Assembly: GCA_012934845.2 (NCBI GenBank)
Contig: WNNJ02000965.1
Location: forward strand, 1-64,000
From: Pomphorhynchus laevis
Lineage: Eukaryota > Acanthocephala > Palaeacanthocephala > Echinorhynchida > Pomphorhynchidae
Reading direction: 5' to 3'
DNA length: 64,000 nt
This document shows, piece after piece, positions 12,441-24,169 of the stretch; within the stretch, counting starts at the first letter, position 1; the number at the start of each line of letters is the position of its first letter. A program made the translations under genes and the position numbers. The notes below the pieces were generated by a model. It did no database searches. It was not told the DNA's origin and saw only the letters and a list, made by a program, of their open reading frames with translations.

Positions 12441-14049
12441 CAAATTATTAAAAAATTAATTCTAATTTCGAATAAGGAAACCACCTAATGGCTAGTTTGA
12501 GAATAGAACGAATATAATTATAAAATAATTAAAATATTATTTATATTTTTGAATAATTATTCTTTCAAAGCAAGCATTTCTAGCTGTCTATGTTTGTTAT
12601 TAGGTAGCAATCTAGGATTTACAATTATGTAATTATAAAATTTTGATTGTTTGATGCCACTAATTTTTGCTTGTAAATTATGAAATCATATTTCTAAGCT
12701 GTGAATTACTGTTTCACCAAGTTTGCTAAAAGATTTGACAATAATTGAAATTTTAATGAGTCGACATGACGGGTAGACTAAATTATTTCGAGTTGTGGTT
12801 ATTGTATGGAACGTGTTTTGTTTGATACAGTTAAGCTGTAGCTTTTAGTGTTACTCCTTCAACTCTATAATAAGATACATCATGTTTTATAATTGAAATT
12901 GTAGATGCTTTCACTATCTTCCACATAAGTAAAGTATTTTTTATTCAAAAGTATATAGAGACTTTTATAGTTGCTGCGATCACTTTTTGGTTTATATTTT
13001 GGATGTGTACTTATTTGTATCGCAAATCATTGAAACATTTAATCAAAATACATTCCATTGTCATTGATTCACAAAACAATACTGTTTTTCAATATGATTG
13101 AGAATAGCATTCAATTATGTTCGTACTTCATAGCACAAACGTCGAAATAAAATATTCCCTCATCTTACTTCAAAGTGTTGTAATATATTACCTCCGTTTC
13201 TCTCATGCTTTGTAACTGTTCTCTTCGTATCGTATCATTCATATACGTAAACATTGTGTTACCAATGCAGCCATATTTCCGACTGCTATTCATACTCTAG
13301 CTATAAGCGAAACTACCTAAAAATCAATTCTTTAGTTGTCATATGCAATAACATTTATATAAAATTGTAAAAAAATATTGACAGACGTATGTACAGCAAA
13401 GTTCTGTAAGGTAATTACGTTTGTACACATTTATTTAGCATCTTTTATCAATACTTTTATTTTAATAGGTAACTGCAGGATAAATATTAAATATCTTTGT
13501 TTTTATTACAAAATATAGTCTTATTAAATTATATAAATGTTTGTTATTAATTGGTGTTTATAATCTCGAATGGCACAGTACCTCTTCCACTGTTGAACAC
13601 TTCTCTAAATTGAAAGTTATTTCAAACTAATTTTTGGAAATTGTTTTCCCGGTAATATATCCTCTGTCAGGAATATTGAAACTATGCATTATTGATAAGA
13701 CTATTATTTTTCTGCTAATTTTAAACAAGTTTGATACATTTTATTTCTTTTAATGGAGAAGTAAATATCAACAAAATATTATTAAAATATTAAATTTACA
13801 ATTATTGGCCATTAAACGGTTTGCCATAGGCATAATAATAGTCCATTTTATCTATTTTATCTTAAAAATAATTTAAAAAATTTCGAGTTTAAATAACCTA
13901 AGTTTAATTTAAATTAAACTTAGGTTGTACATTCGTTAACTACTGATTAGAAATTAATTAATTATTATAATTCTACATTAATTATTACAATTAATATCAT
14001 AATTATACTATAATATAATATTAATTATTATATAATAATTATATTAATA
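12441..14049. other. AT-rich, nothing recognised
   Basis: No gene, RNA or known repeat seen. A short palindrome, ACCTAAGTTTAATTTAAATT, with its complement lies near 13895-13925. Confidence 0.5.
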
Positions 14050-14650
14050 TAAACAACATCAACGCTATAATAATCGTGCTTATGAACAGTTTAAAGACAT
14101 GTTGTTTTTATTTTCAATTTCAATTTTAAATTTTAACTTGATATAAAAATAAATTGTAAATAATCTTATATAAAAGATTTAAAAAAATCTGGGTCGAAAC
14201 CTGATAGCATAGCAGTTCTTCCTGATGACCTCTAATCCTTATTCTGATCAACACAAGATAAGACTATTATTTTTCTGATAATTTTCAAGCAAGTTTAATG
14301 ATTTTTTCTTTTTCTCATAATGGAAAAGTATGAACCAACAAAATATTATTAAAAATAAATTTAAAATCTTAAGTGATAAATCTTTATGGATTGATAATAA
14401 ATAATATACTTTGCATTGGAATAAGGTACACTAAATAATCAAATTTAATCAGTGATAATACGTCATTAGCGGGCATTTCACCCCGCTGCTATGTTGGGTC
14501 AAGGAATAGGTGTCTAAACCTGATAACATAGCAGTTTCTTCTGATGACGTTATGTCTTTATTCTGATACATCGTCTATTATTTATTAGTAAATTTATAAA
14601 AGTTGACTTTTATTTTAAATTTTAATTAAAAATTTTAACTTGATGTAATA
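14050..14650 (-). repeat. Two adjacent minus-orientation copies of the palindromic MITE-like repeat
   Basis: The first copy (about 14050-14285) includes AACAGTTTAAAGACATGTTG and CTGATAGCATAGCAGTTC. The second (about 14370-14650) includes CCCCGCTGCTATGTTG and CTGATAACATAGCAGTTTC. The first copy's AACAGTTTAAAGACATGTTG end also occurs, inverted, near 20340-20370. Confidence 0.7.
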
Positions 14651-15274
14651 TATATACTTGAAATAATTTTACATTATTACATTTTCAATCTTGTATAATT
14701 ATTTATTATTTAATAATTATTTATAATTTTAAATTTCTGAATTTTATTTTGCATTAATTTTATTTAATTTATAAGAAGAAATAAAAAGAAATAAAAAAAT
14801 AAAATTATTTATTTTTAAATAATAAAATTAAAAAATAAATCAGCTAACGCAGTTAGCGGATTTGATTAATAGGGAATAATGATTAGAAATCAATCGAATA
14901 GAATAAATCAGATAATATTAGAATAGGAAAGATAACCAGGCACTGAAGGAGAAAATTTATTTATTAAAAAAAATTATTATTTTTTATTTACAAACGTTTT
15001 GGATCTATCTGGATCCTTTTTCAGTGCCCGTTTTTCTACAAAACTGTTTCATCACATACACTTAAATTCAATCGATGATATGTTTGATCAGGAAAAATTC
15101 TGTTCGCATTTTAGAGTTCCTTCAATGGATGGCCATTAGTATTTAATGATTTAATAAACAATCGGTCATTAGCTGTCCGATCCAAAATTGTTCATTTCTC
15201 TTACGCTGATTCTGATTGTTTATTGCCGATTCGATTATGAATGTTTGCATCTTGTTTGTAGGATTCGCCACCAT

Positions 15275-15366
15275 GTGAGTCACCGCGAAATTTGTTTCGC
15301 GGTGACTCACAAACCGAAACTAAGTTTCGGTTTGTGAGTCAAACCGAAACTTTGTTTTGGTTTGAC
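15275..15366. repeat. Cascade of overlapping perfect palindromes
   Basis: GTGAGTCACCGCGAAA (15275-15290) pairs with TTTCGCGGTGACTCAC (15295-15310). GACTCACAAACCGAAAC (15304-15320) pairs with GTTTCGGTTTGTGAGTC (15324-15340). GTCAAACCGAAAC (15338-15350) pairs with GTTTTGGTTTGAC (15354-15366). Neighbouring stems share bases, so the hairpins are mutually exclusive. Confidence 0.95.
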
Positions 15367-15399
15367 CAACAAATTGAGCTAGACAACCTATGCATGAAT

Positions 15400-16560
15400 G
15401 ATAGTAAACTGATATAACTGACTTGAATGTATTTCTACCTATTACTAGGTACGACAGTTCAGTTGTTGAGGTTTAGAACTCCTTAGTGTTAAGCATATCG
15501 TGGCTAATAGCAGACCGTTTAACACCACTAGGATTGCGTCCATAGTTTTGGTATCCACTTTTGTTGGTCCGTTCAAGTAAGTGCCAATATTGCATGCTGT
15601 TTTAAATGATCACCTGGACGTATGATGTGTGAACTGAGAAATGGTGGAAACTGTCGGAGTACGTTATCATATTTTCGTTGGAGGTCCTTGAGTGCTACAT
15701 GATATGTAAACACAGCGTTAATCTTGTTCGACGGTGGTGCTTGTTTTTTACTGCCCCGTAATAATCTTTGTCTATTTACAACTCGAAGATAATAAAATTG
15801 TCATTCGATCTGACGAAATGAGTATCTGTGTTTTAAGAAGTGTAGCTGGAGCTTGGAAAGGCATTCCTCGAACTCATAGTTAACAGATCACAAGTTTCTT
15901 GTGCAAAAGGCTTCATTCTATATGACCAATCTTTTTGTTGAGGACGGATGTCCACTGCTAGCGTGCACGTACGATTTCGAACCGCTGAATTTCTCATACA
16001 TCTTTGACATTTATTACCAGTTTTGCTAGATCATGCAAAAGAAAAGCTATTTGCTGGTTGGATAGACAAAAACGACCTAAGGACTGACCTTCTAGCAACC
16101 ATTTATGTGGATCGCTGTTCACAAATATTAAAACAGCAAACCGAATCGAGTCAGTGCGCTTATTAGCAACCAAGCAGAACTGGATACAAAGATATATCGA
16201 TATGGTTTGTGAATTATTGAAGGTAGTATTCGATTCCAACATGTTTAAGTACGAAGGTAGATTGTTCAGGCGAGTCACAGGTACGGCAATGTGAACATAG
16301 GTTGTTTTTACTTACGCCGGATTATGCGTTGCAAATGTCGAGCACAAAATTCGAGAAGCTTTTATGTAATACAACATGGGTTCTGGAGACGATATGTCGA
16401 TTATGTCATTCTATCGTGACCGGGATGTTTAGAACAATTAAAAGTTTTCGCGTTGGATATCAACAACCTGAGTGAACTCAAATCCACACTTGATTGTCTT
16501 AAGGTTTCTTACAATGCTTGCATTAGAATTAATATTTTAGGTCATTAAGGGTTTTCCGGA
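15400..16560 (-). pseudogene. Unidentified decayed coding-like block
   Basis: This 1.1-kb block is clearly less AT-rich than its surroundings. On the minus strand a 94-codon frame (16278-15994) includes the words VANKRTDSIRFAVLIF, SDPHKWLLEGQSLGRF and QQIAFLLHDLAKLV. A different frame takes over just below 16,000 (RNAFPSSSYTS, KPFAQETCDLL). The composition looks like old coding sequence with frame changes, probably a mobile element, but I do not recognise the family. Confidence 0.35.
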
Positions 16561-18164
16561 CCCTTATTTATCAACCAAACGTAGCAGCGATTATGCATGA
16601 AAATAATTTATTTCATCTAATATAATCAAAAAACACGACAGATAGTTATTATTTAAATCATATATAAAAATATCCTATGCCATTAGCAAAACATAATTTA
16701 AAGCTAATCACATAATTAAAAGCTACTTGAAGTGGACAGTCGACCCATTTTAATCCAGATTTGTGAAAACATTACATGTATGAGAAAAAATTTGTTTAAT
16801 TATAAAGATTTAAAATCTTTCGAATAAACTTCAGTGTATGCTTTGTAATTTGCCTAGAATTGGAATTGAACTGCTGTTTTCTAGTTAGACCAAAAACGTT
16901 TGTTAAAAGGTTCCACCTTCTAATGCTGATTTGATCATTTATGATTCAATCTGTTAAATATTGTAATATGCGTTAGTTTTTAAATTTAAATATTCAAACA
17001 TGAATTTATGAAATGGAAGGTATCACCCTCAAAACAATTGCGAATATAACATTTTATTTTTCTCAATTTTTCATTTTATAAATTTTCATTTATGGTTTAG
17101 AATTTCTAATTAAAATTGAAATTTTTAATAAAATTTATAATTTCATAGTTTTTAATCTCAAATGCACTTTTTAACTTCTGAATTACTTTGATCCTTGGGC
17201 GACTTGGGATAATTAAACATATGTAAAAAATTTAAATTTAATTATTAGCAATTCAAAAGACAATGCATATTTCACTTTGCAATTTCGGGTATTATTAATA
17301 GATAAACACTTGTCCGAAATACAGGTGTTTTTATACAGGTGCATATCAAATATGCGCTGATTAATCAAAACGCAAGTACTTACATACCGAATAAATAAAA
17401 CATCATTTCATTTTTTGAGTTGTTATAAATTTATTACAAATATTTTTATTTATAAATATAATAAACCGTTCAAGGATTATTTTAATTTATAAATGAATCC
17501 GTTCAAGGACTGGAGTTTTAAAAATTTTTGGTGTGAAATATATTTCACACTTTATATACATGAATGCCTAACTAAATGGAAAATTTTTACCGTCAAATAC
17601 ATGAATGTGAACGTAATTCTGAGTGCTTTAATTAAAAGCACTCAGAATTAATAAATTCATTCCTTAGCCAAAAATAAAACTTTCGATAAAATCATAATTT
17701 AATATCTGAAATTACAAAGCATTAATTATTTATTGTAGAAAACTTTTGCGTCAATTCAATTTTGATTTTTAAATCAAAATTGATCAAATTTAATCAAATT
17801 TAATCATTTGAAATCAAAAACACGATTTTTTTATTTAAGAAATTTATTTTGGTTTTTAAACCAAAACAATAAAATCAATAGCACTTTTGGTGCTCGTACT
17901 TTTGTCGATAGATTTCCTGTTTTTATTCGTTATCATAGAATTTGGCTCTTTTATCTAATTCGAAAACAAGTTACACGCGACTCAGCTATTGATATCTATC
18001 TTTAGTGACCACTGCGTTTTAATCAGACCAGGAAGCGAAGTTTATATGTAAAGGAAATTTAACCTTAATCATTGTCGGAGAAATAAAAGATATTTTAGAG
18101 GTGGATTAGGTAATCTACAATGCACGTAAATTGCCCTGTTTATAACGTAACTATAATTTTTATG
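16561..18164. other. AT-rich with perfect small palindromes
   Basis: No gene seen. Clear hairpins are GTGTGAAATATATTTCACAC near 17530 and the 37-base palindrome at 17614-17650 (TAATTCTGAGTGCTTT and its complement). Confidence 0.6.
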
Positions 18165-18430
18165 AATGTATAATAAACAATATGCTTTGCATTAGAATAA
18201 GGTACACAAAATAATCCCATTTTATCATAGGAAATACGTCAATAGCATGTATTTGTCCCCGCTGCTATTTTAGGCCGAAGAATATAGGGTTAAACCTGAT
18301 AACCTAGCAGTTTCCTTTGATAACCTCTTGTCCTTATACATCGTCTGTTATTTATTGGTCCTTTCATAAAAATTGACTTTTAAAATTTCAATTTTAAATT
18401 TTCACTTGATATAAATATAAATATTAATTG
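18165..18430 (-). repeat. Palindromic MITE-like repeat, minus orientation
   Basis: Carries CCCCGCTGCTATTTTAGG and CTGATAACCTAGCAGTTTCC, the diverged hairpin arms, with GTCTGTTATTTATTGGTC and TTCATAAAAATTGACTTTT outside. It is more diverged than the copies at 3.2 and 44.1 kb. Confidence 0.7.
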
Positions 18431-19889
18431 TATAAAATATCTTATATAATTATTTATCTTTATCTTTAATTTATATATATATTAAAAAATTACGTAAATT
18501 CAATAATTTGATCTGATTCATCAACTTTGTCTTTTGATTTGCATAGTGTCGTAGACATCGCATTGGTCTTTATATTCTATTAAAAATTAAACAGACATTT
18601 GCGATATAAAATCTTTCTCAAGACGACCGTTTAAATTCTTTTAACAATTTATTTCAAAATGTAACTTGTTATAACAAGTTAACACAGAGGCACTGCAAAG
18701 CAAAATAGAGGTCGACACTAGGCAGGAATTTGTAAAACACGTTTAATACGGTGTTACGTGACAATTTCGCGAAATTTCTTATTTGTAATAAAAGAAACCA
18801 GGCATTTACGGGCATGTATTTTAGCTTTTATTCAGATGAATGCATCTCATAATTGTATTTATTATTCGAATAATGATAAATCATGGGCCTTCAGTTATTA
18901 AGTTTATGTCATCACACATAAAAAATAGACTCATTGTTTAAAATAAATGTTTAATTTTGTAAAACAACAATTGAGTCAAATTTTAAAATTTGTCAAATTT
19001 GCTATATGAATTTTATCAACAAGCTAACGACATACACTATTATTTTAATAATTATTTTACCCTATTTTTTAATAATAAGACATGCAAACTTATTTGGTGG
19101 GCTTATTTAATAATAAATGTCACAAACTCTTCCAATAAATGATACAGAATAATATGAATTAATCTTCAAATAAATTCTCAAATTTCGACGGTTTTTTATA
19201 TTGAGTTTATGAAATATATAAAGTCAGCATAATTTGGAGAATCAAATTATTACTCCATATACCTAATTATTAATGATGATAAAATTGATTAATTAACAAT
19301 TGAATAATTGATGACGATAAATATTAATTAATTGATCAATAAATGAATAATTAATGACGATAAAATTAATTAATTGATTAATAGTTGAATAATTAGATAA
19401 AAATTCATTAATGATTATTAATGACGATAAAAGGGATAAATTAACAATTGATTAAAATTCTTTATGATAAAATATATTAGTTGTTAAAGAAAATATTTTT
19501 ATTCTTGGTCGATACGAGAATCTTTTTCACAAATATTAATTTTTAAAAATACATTTTTATTCTCAGTAGACAAAAATTAACTGAACATATAATATACCTA
19601 GTATAGTGATCTTGACATTTTCGTAGCTTCAATTCATAAGATTTTCATGACACTAAATTTGTAAGCTGTAATCACTAGTGACGAAACTTGATGACAAAAG
19701 GACAATAATCTACTATATGAGGGCAAAAATGCTTGAATAATCTAAGCATTTTTTATTAATGTGTTAATTCGAAATCTTAATATGGAAGAAATTACTTCCT
19801 AATTTCAAATACATTCATTGTGCCATCCATGTAATATATTAGATAAGCTAAGTGAGTATATGTATTTTATATTATTTATAAATGAAACA
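18431..19889. other. AT-rich with degenerate tandem repeat at 19255-19445
   Basis: No gene. At 19255-19445, about three degenerate units of 55-65 bases share TTAATGA(C/T)GATAAAATTAATTAATTG and AATTGAATAATT words. Confidence 0.6.
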
Positions 19890-20395
19890 ATTTATTTAAT
19901 ATATAATATTATTATAATATTATTTATATTATCATAATATTATTTATAAATGATAAATAATGCTAAATAAAAAATTAGATAATAAATAATTATAAATAAT
20001 TATAAATAATTAATAATTGTCATGTAAGATATTGTAAAATGTATATCAAGTTAAAATTTGAAATTGAAATTTAAAATAAAAGTCAATTAAACAATTGACT
20101 AAGATTTTTTATTTAATATTATAATTTATATCAAGTTAAAATAAAAAATCGAGATTCAAAATAAAAGTCATTTTTATGAATTGACTAATAAATAACAGAT
20201 GTATTCGAATAAGGATTAGAGATCATCAGGAGGTACTGCAGGTTTGGACCCAGATTTCTTAAAAATCTTTTATATAAGATTTTTTACAATTTATTTTTAT
20301 ATCAAGTTAAAATTTGAAATTGAAATTTAAAATAAAAACAACATGTCTTTAAACTGTTCACAATCACGATTATTATATTGTATTATTAATTATTT
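19890..20395 (+). repeat. MITE-like repeat copies left of the RLE LINE
   Basis: 19890-20095 is a direct-repeat partner of 21695-21865 (shared GCTAAATAAAA, ATTAGATAATAAATAAT, AAATTGAAATTTAAAATAAA). 20150-20290 carries the ATTAGAGATCATCAGGAGG core, and 20271-20395 the CATGTCTTTAAACTGTTCA end. The following microsatellite (20400-20470) is (TTATTACAT)n-like. Confidence 0.7.
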
Positions 20396-20510
20396 TATTA
20401 TTATGATGTTGTAATTATTATTACATTATTATTACATTATTATTACATTATTATGATGATATAATTATTTTAATATTATCTAAGATAATATTATCAGAGA
20501 GATTTATTAT

Positions 20511-21560
20511 TTAATAAACAAAAGATTTTGTTTTTCCGAAAATGAGTACTGGATGATTCCTATTTGTTACTGTTCTGGTTACTGCTCGCTCGCCTAAACG
20601 CAGTGGCGTACCACGGGATGAGCGTGGACTTCGCAAACTAGCAGATATTGACCGAGCGATTTCGAAGCTGATCTTTCTCTTAAGTTTCACTGCTAAATCA
20701 CTGTAACTTAAGGGTCCTTTTTGTGCAAGCGTCGATGCAATTGTTTTCACTAACATGCTAGCTTCTTTGCCAAATCCTCATGCTGTTGAAAAGACTAATG
20801 GAACAAATGAACTGTTTTCAATTCTTCGCACTCTTTCACTGTACTTCGATTTTTTTCGGTTTTATTGTACTTGAAGGCCGATTCAGGTGCACGAGTAATG
20901 TTTGATTGATCTAGTGTTGAAAATACATTAACGTCGTGGAACGTTCGCTCGAATCGAGAACCGTAAACACCAGATCATACTATATCTAGCCGTGCACATT
21001 GATTATTCGTTGTTGCTGAGTTTTCAAAGGTAATATTATCGGGAACATTCATTAACTCCGGTTCAATTCCGACATTGTGGCCAACTAAGCTCTGAGCACT
21101 TGCTATTGTATCCCGGACTGCATTATGTCGGATGATCGGTAGTGCTCCATAATTGCATGATAGTGCGTGCGCTAAGGTTATGTTCGACCCGCAGTAACAC
21201 AATCGCTTATCGAGACCTTGATCTAAGTTACCATATCGTGTGTTGATTGCATCGGTGAATTCATTGATGGATAGAAAAAATTCCTCGTGTTTTAGCGGTA
21301 AGGCACTTAGCCACGATGAGGCACCAAGATGTGCCGCATGTTTGATGGTGTTTTGTAGGGAGAGAGCTAGGTCGGTTAGTATTTTTAATACACGATCTAG
21401 ATGTGCTTGATTTCGGAATCGCGTAATTTCATGAAGTACTTGTTTTGCTTTTCGCGTAGACTATCACCTAAAGAATCTCCATCATAAGTCGATAGAAGCA
21501 TTATTGATGATGTTTTCTCAATATGAGCGGTAAATAATGGGTTGGCGATCCCTATTCCTC
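20511..21560 (-). pseudogene. RLE-type LINE 3' half: Cys/His knuckle and endonuclease
   Basis: Read on the minus strand in order: AHLGASSWLSALPL (about 21330), a stretch ending INTRYG, then the knuckle RLCYCGSNITLAHALSC, IIRHNAVRDTIASA and IEPELMN, and a relic ARLDIV. Next come RTFHDVNVFSTL, EKN and KLKRKISFEIARSISASLR. This is the conserved order of the post-RT part of an RLE LINE family widespread in aquatic invertebrates: CxCG...HALSC, RHNxxRD, EP, R(A/P)DI, FFDVRVF, then a basic helix. In-frame stops and one interruption near 20,760-20,800 show it is dead. The RT is absent. Long direct repeats of about 165 bases flank it. Confidence 0.8.
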
Positions 21561-21694
21561 CTAGCTTGAAATGGGAGCAGAGTATCTATATTCCATTGGT
21601 TAGCTTAAATGTAGCAAATTTAGGGAGCAAGTTAGATTTTATGATATCTTTTAATTCATTCCATACTTTTTCAGTGATCTTGCATGAACGCATT

Positions 21695-22060
21695 ATACAT
21701 TATAATTATTATCATAATATTATTTATAAATAAAAAATAATGCTAAATAAAAGATTAGATAATAAATAATAACAAATAATTATAAATAATTAATAATTGA
21801 TATATAAGATATTGTATAATTTATATCACGTTAAAATTTAAAATTGAAATTTAAAATAAAAGTCAATTTTTTGACTACGAAACAAAAATTACGATTTTCT
21901 GCTTGATTTTATTTTTTTATAGTAACTTAGTTTAAACCATGTATCTATTAAATTATTGATATGATTTGAAGAAATACAATATCGTTACAAATTGTACCAA
22001 TTCTTAAAATTTTATTATTTAATGTATTATATTTTATATTATATGGTATGAAAAATTGAT
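21695..22060 (+). repeat. MITE-like repeat copies right of the RLE LINE
   Basis: 21695-21865 duplicates 19890-20095. 21895-22060 is the 3' part of the family (ATTTTCTGCTTGATTTTATT, TAGTAACTTAGTTTAAAC, TTAATGTATTATATTTTATA) that also occurs at about 3.4-4.05 and 63.2-63.4 kb. Confidence 0.7.
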
Positions 22061-23429
22061 CTTGCATAAATGTTTCTTAGTTAGGTTAATCATGAATATC
22101 AATAACGCAGTGAACTGACTACAACTTTGAGCGATAATGTGGAAAACGAATGCTATACCACTTAACGATCGATACAGTTACTTGACTTATCTTCCCTGAA
22201 TCTCGATGTGCACACGAGATAGTACGTCAAGTAATCATTATGATCTGATTAAATGTAGATTTATGTAGTAACGCGGGTAGTAGCTGAGTTAAGTAATATT
22301 ACGACAGTAGTGCAGAAGTGAAACTCGTACGAGTTTCCTCATACTTGTTCTGTCTCAATCATCAGACATTTAAACCAACAGCATTTAAAACGCAATTGTT
22401 ATTTTGATTGATATGAGTCTGTGGGATGGTTAATCGATTATAGTTTTCATAGGTTCGATTGATATCGAGTGCCAATAGCGTAAAATATACTTATATTCTT
22501 CTAACGTTCCTGCATCCACGCTGCTATTATAGGCCATGTGGAAGCTGATCAATATAATATTCTTTATATTATGACATAATATATAGAATATATATTATGA
22601 AACTTATCTTTATACTATGAAAAAATATAATTTTCGTTTATATTATGAATAATATAATTTCATTAGAAATTATAATATTGTAATATTATAGCTATAAAAT
22701 AGACATAATATACTATTTATATATAGTTATATATTTAATAAACAATATATATATAATTTCTTGATCATATCAGTGTTATATATAAGATGAGAATAAAGTA
22801 ATCAAGCTTTCAGTATTTGAAGAAAATATGCAAAAGGAAGCAATAATTAGAATTTATCTAAACGTTTTGCCCTTTACGGGTCTTCTTCAGCTTTTTTATA
22901 GCTACTTGAATAAAACACATGAAAACAATGATATTAAACACTTTTTCATTTATCCCTTTGTTACCATACCCTTGTATTTTAGATCTTGTTCACGCAGCTA
23001 TAAAAAATTAAGAATCCATGTAAAGGGTGAAACGTTTAGATAAATTCTAATTATTGCTTTGCTTTCTATAATTTCTTTAGTTATTGAAAATATGAGCGAT
23101 TCAAAGGCAAATCAAATGAGACAGTTCTGTACTACGAATATACATAGCCGTATCTCAAAATTATCATGCCGAAATCGAAATAATCTTGAATACTATCATA
23201 TGAACAATATGTATACTACTGCAACACTAAGCGAATTGTACAAGGGTTTTGAAGACAAAGAAGAAAATGATTCTCAACCCCTGAATTGCTGATCGGCGTG
23301 TAGATAAATTTAAAGAAATTATTGATGAACTGAAGCGTGATTCTCGTTAATACTTTACTTTAATGTTAATTAATTATAAAGTCAATAATAAAACATCAAT
23401 AAATTAATGATAAATGATTTAATAGCTCT
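22061..23429. other. Unassigned block; two short open frames
   Basis: 22080-22530 is less AT-rich than its surroundings but shows no readable protein family. Plus-strand frames at 22828-23040 and 23086-23292 (ENMSDSKANQMRQF, TLSELYKGFEDKEEN) have a mildly coding look but no recognised domain. A decayed gene fragment is possible; not called. Confidence 0.3.
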
Positions 23430-24030
23430 ATCGAGGAACTCTAACGTCCGTGCTACTGTTAAACGAAATGGGCGTGGCTTACGGAAGTTGAGCCGAAGGC
23501 CACGGGAATGAAAAGGTCATTCTTCCATGTGACAAAGTTAGCATTCATTTTCTAACTCCTTTAAATCATCTTTAGATAGAAAGTGCGTTATATTGCTTAT
23601 CTCGATTGATGCCTGAATAGGCTTATATATTATTGTTCCAAAGTCAGAGACCTTTATTTTAAAGAAGTCTATGTATGCTATCGCCAGGTCAGAGGTACAC
23701 AATGAGATCCTAAACTCCGCTTCGTAGTACTTAATTGTGTTGAACAAAATCCTGCGTTTATATTGATCTGTAAAGCTTCTGAGCAATTTGTTAAAGATAG
23801 TTTTCCTTTCAAGTGGTTGTAATAGTTTTATAATAACCAAATTTACCTGTTTTGGCACCGGAGGAAGCTCCACCTCCGTGCCTTAGATAGAATTAAAAGA
23901 GAAATCTCCACTTACCTTAGAGATTGTATCTGCATTTCCAGAAAAATGCATTTTATTGCTTTTCTTTGATCCTCCGAATACACAATTATTTTGTTTCGAT
24001 TTCATGACGAAGAAATATTTATTTTGTGTT
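23430..24030 (-). pseudogene. APE-type LINE copy C: only the 5' part of ORF1
   Basis: The minus-strand frame 23873-23538 reads ELPPVPKQVNLVIIKLLQPL, then KRRILFNTIKYYEAEFRISL, FFKIKVSDFGTIIYKPIQAS. It parallels ORF1 of the nearly intact copy at 27.7-31.6 kb (ELPPVPKVVNLVIIRLLQPF). A start near 23951 and an in-frame stop before 23873 are visible. Everything downstream (zinc knuckles, endonuclease, RT) is missing. That is the reverse of normal 5' truncation and implies a later deletion or recombination. Confidence 0.8.
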
Positions 24031-24169
24031 GAGTAGCATGAGTGTTTGTAAACAAATAAGATGACACACGTTTGTAAAATGGTACAATATGATTCTTGTT
24101 TATTCCTCTGACATGTTCACTAAAAGCTCTTGGTGATTAAGCGATAAATGTAAATAAATAAATAAAGGT

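Noticed and set aside
22440-22480. tRNA T-arm (GGTTCGATT)
   Set aside because: The flanking bases do not pair and no anticodon or D-arm could be placed.
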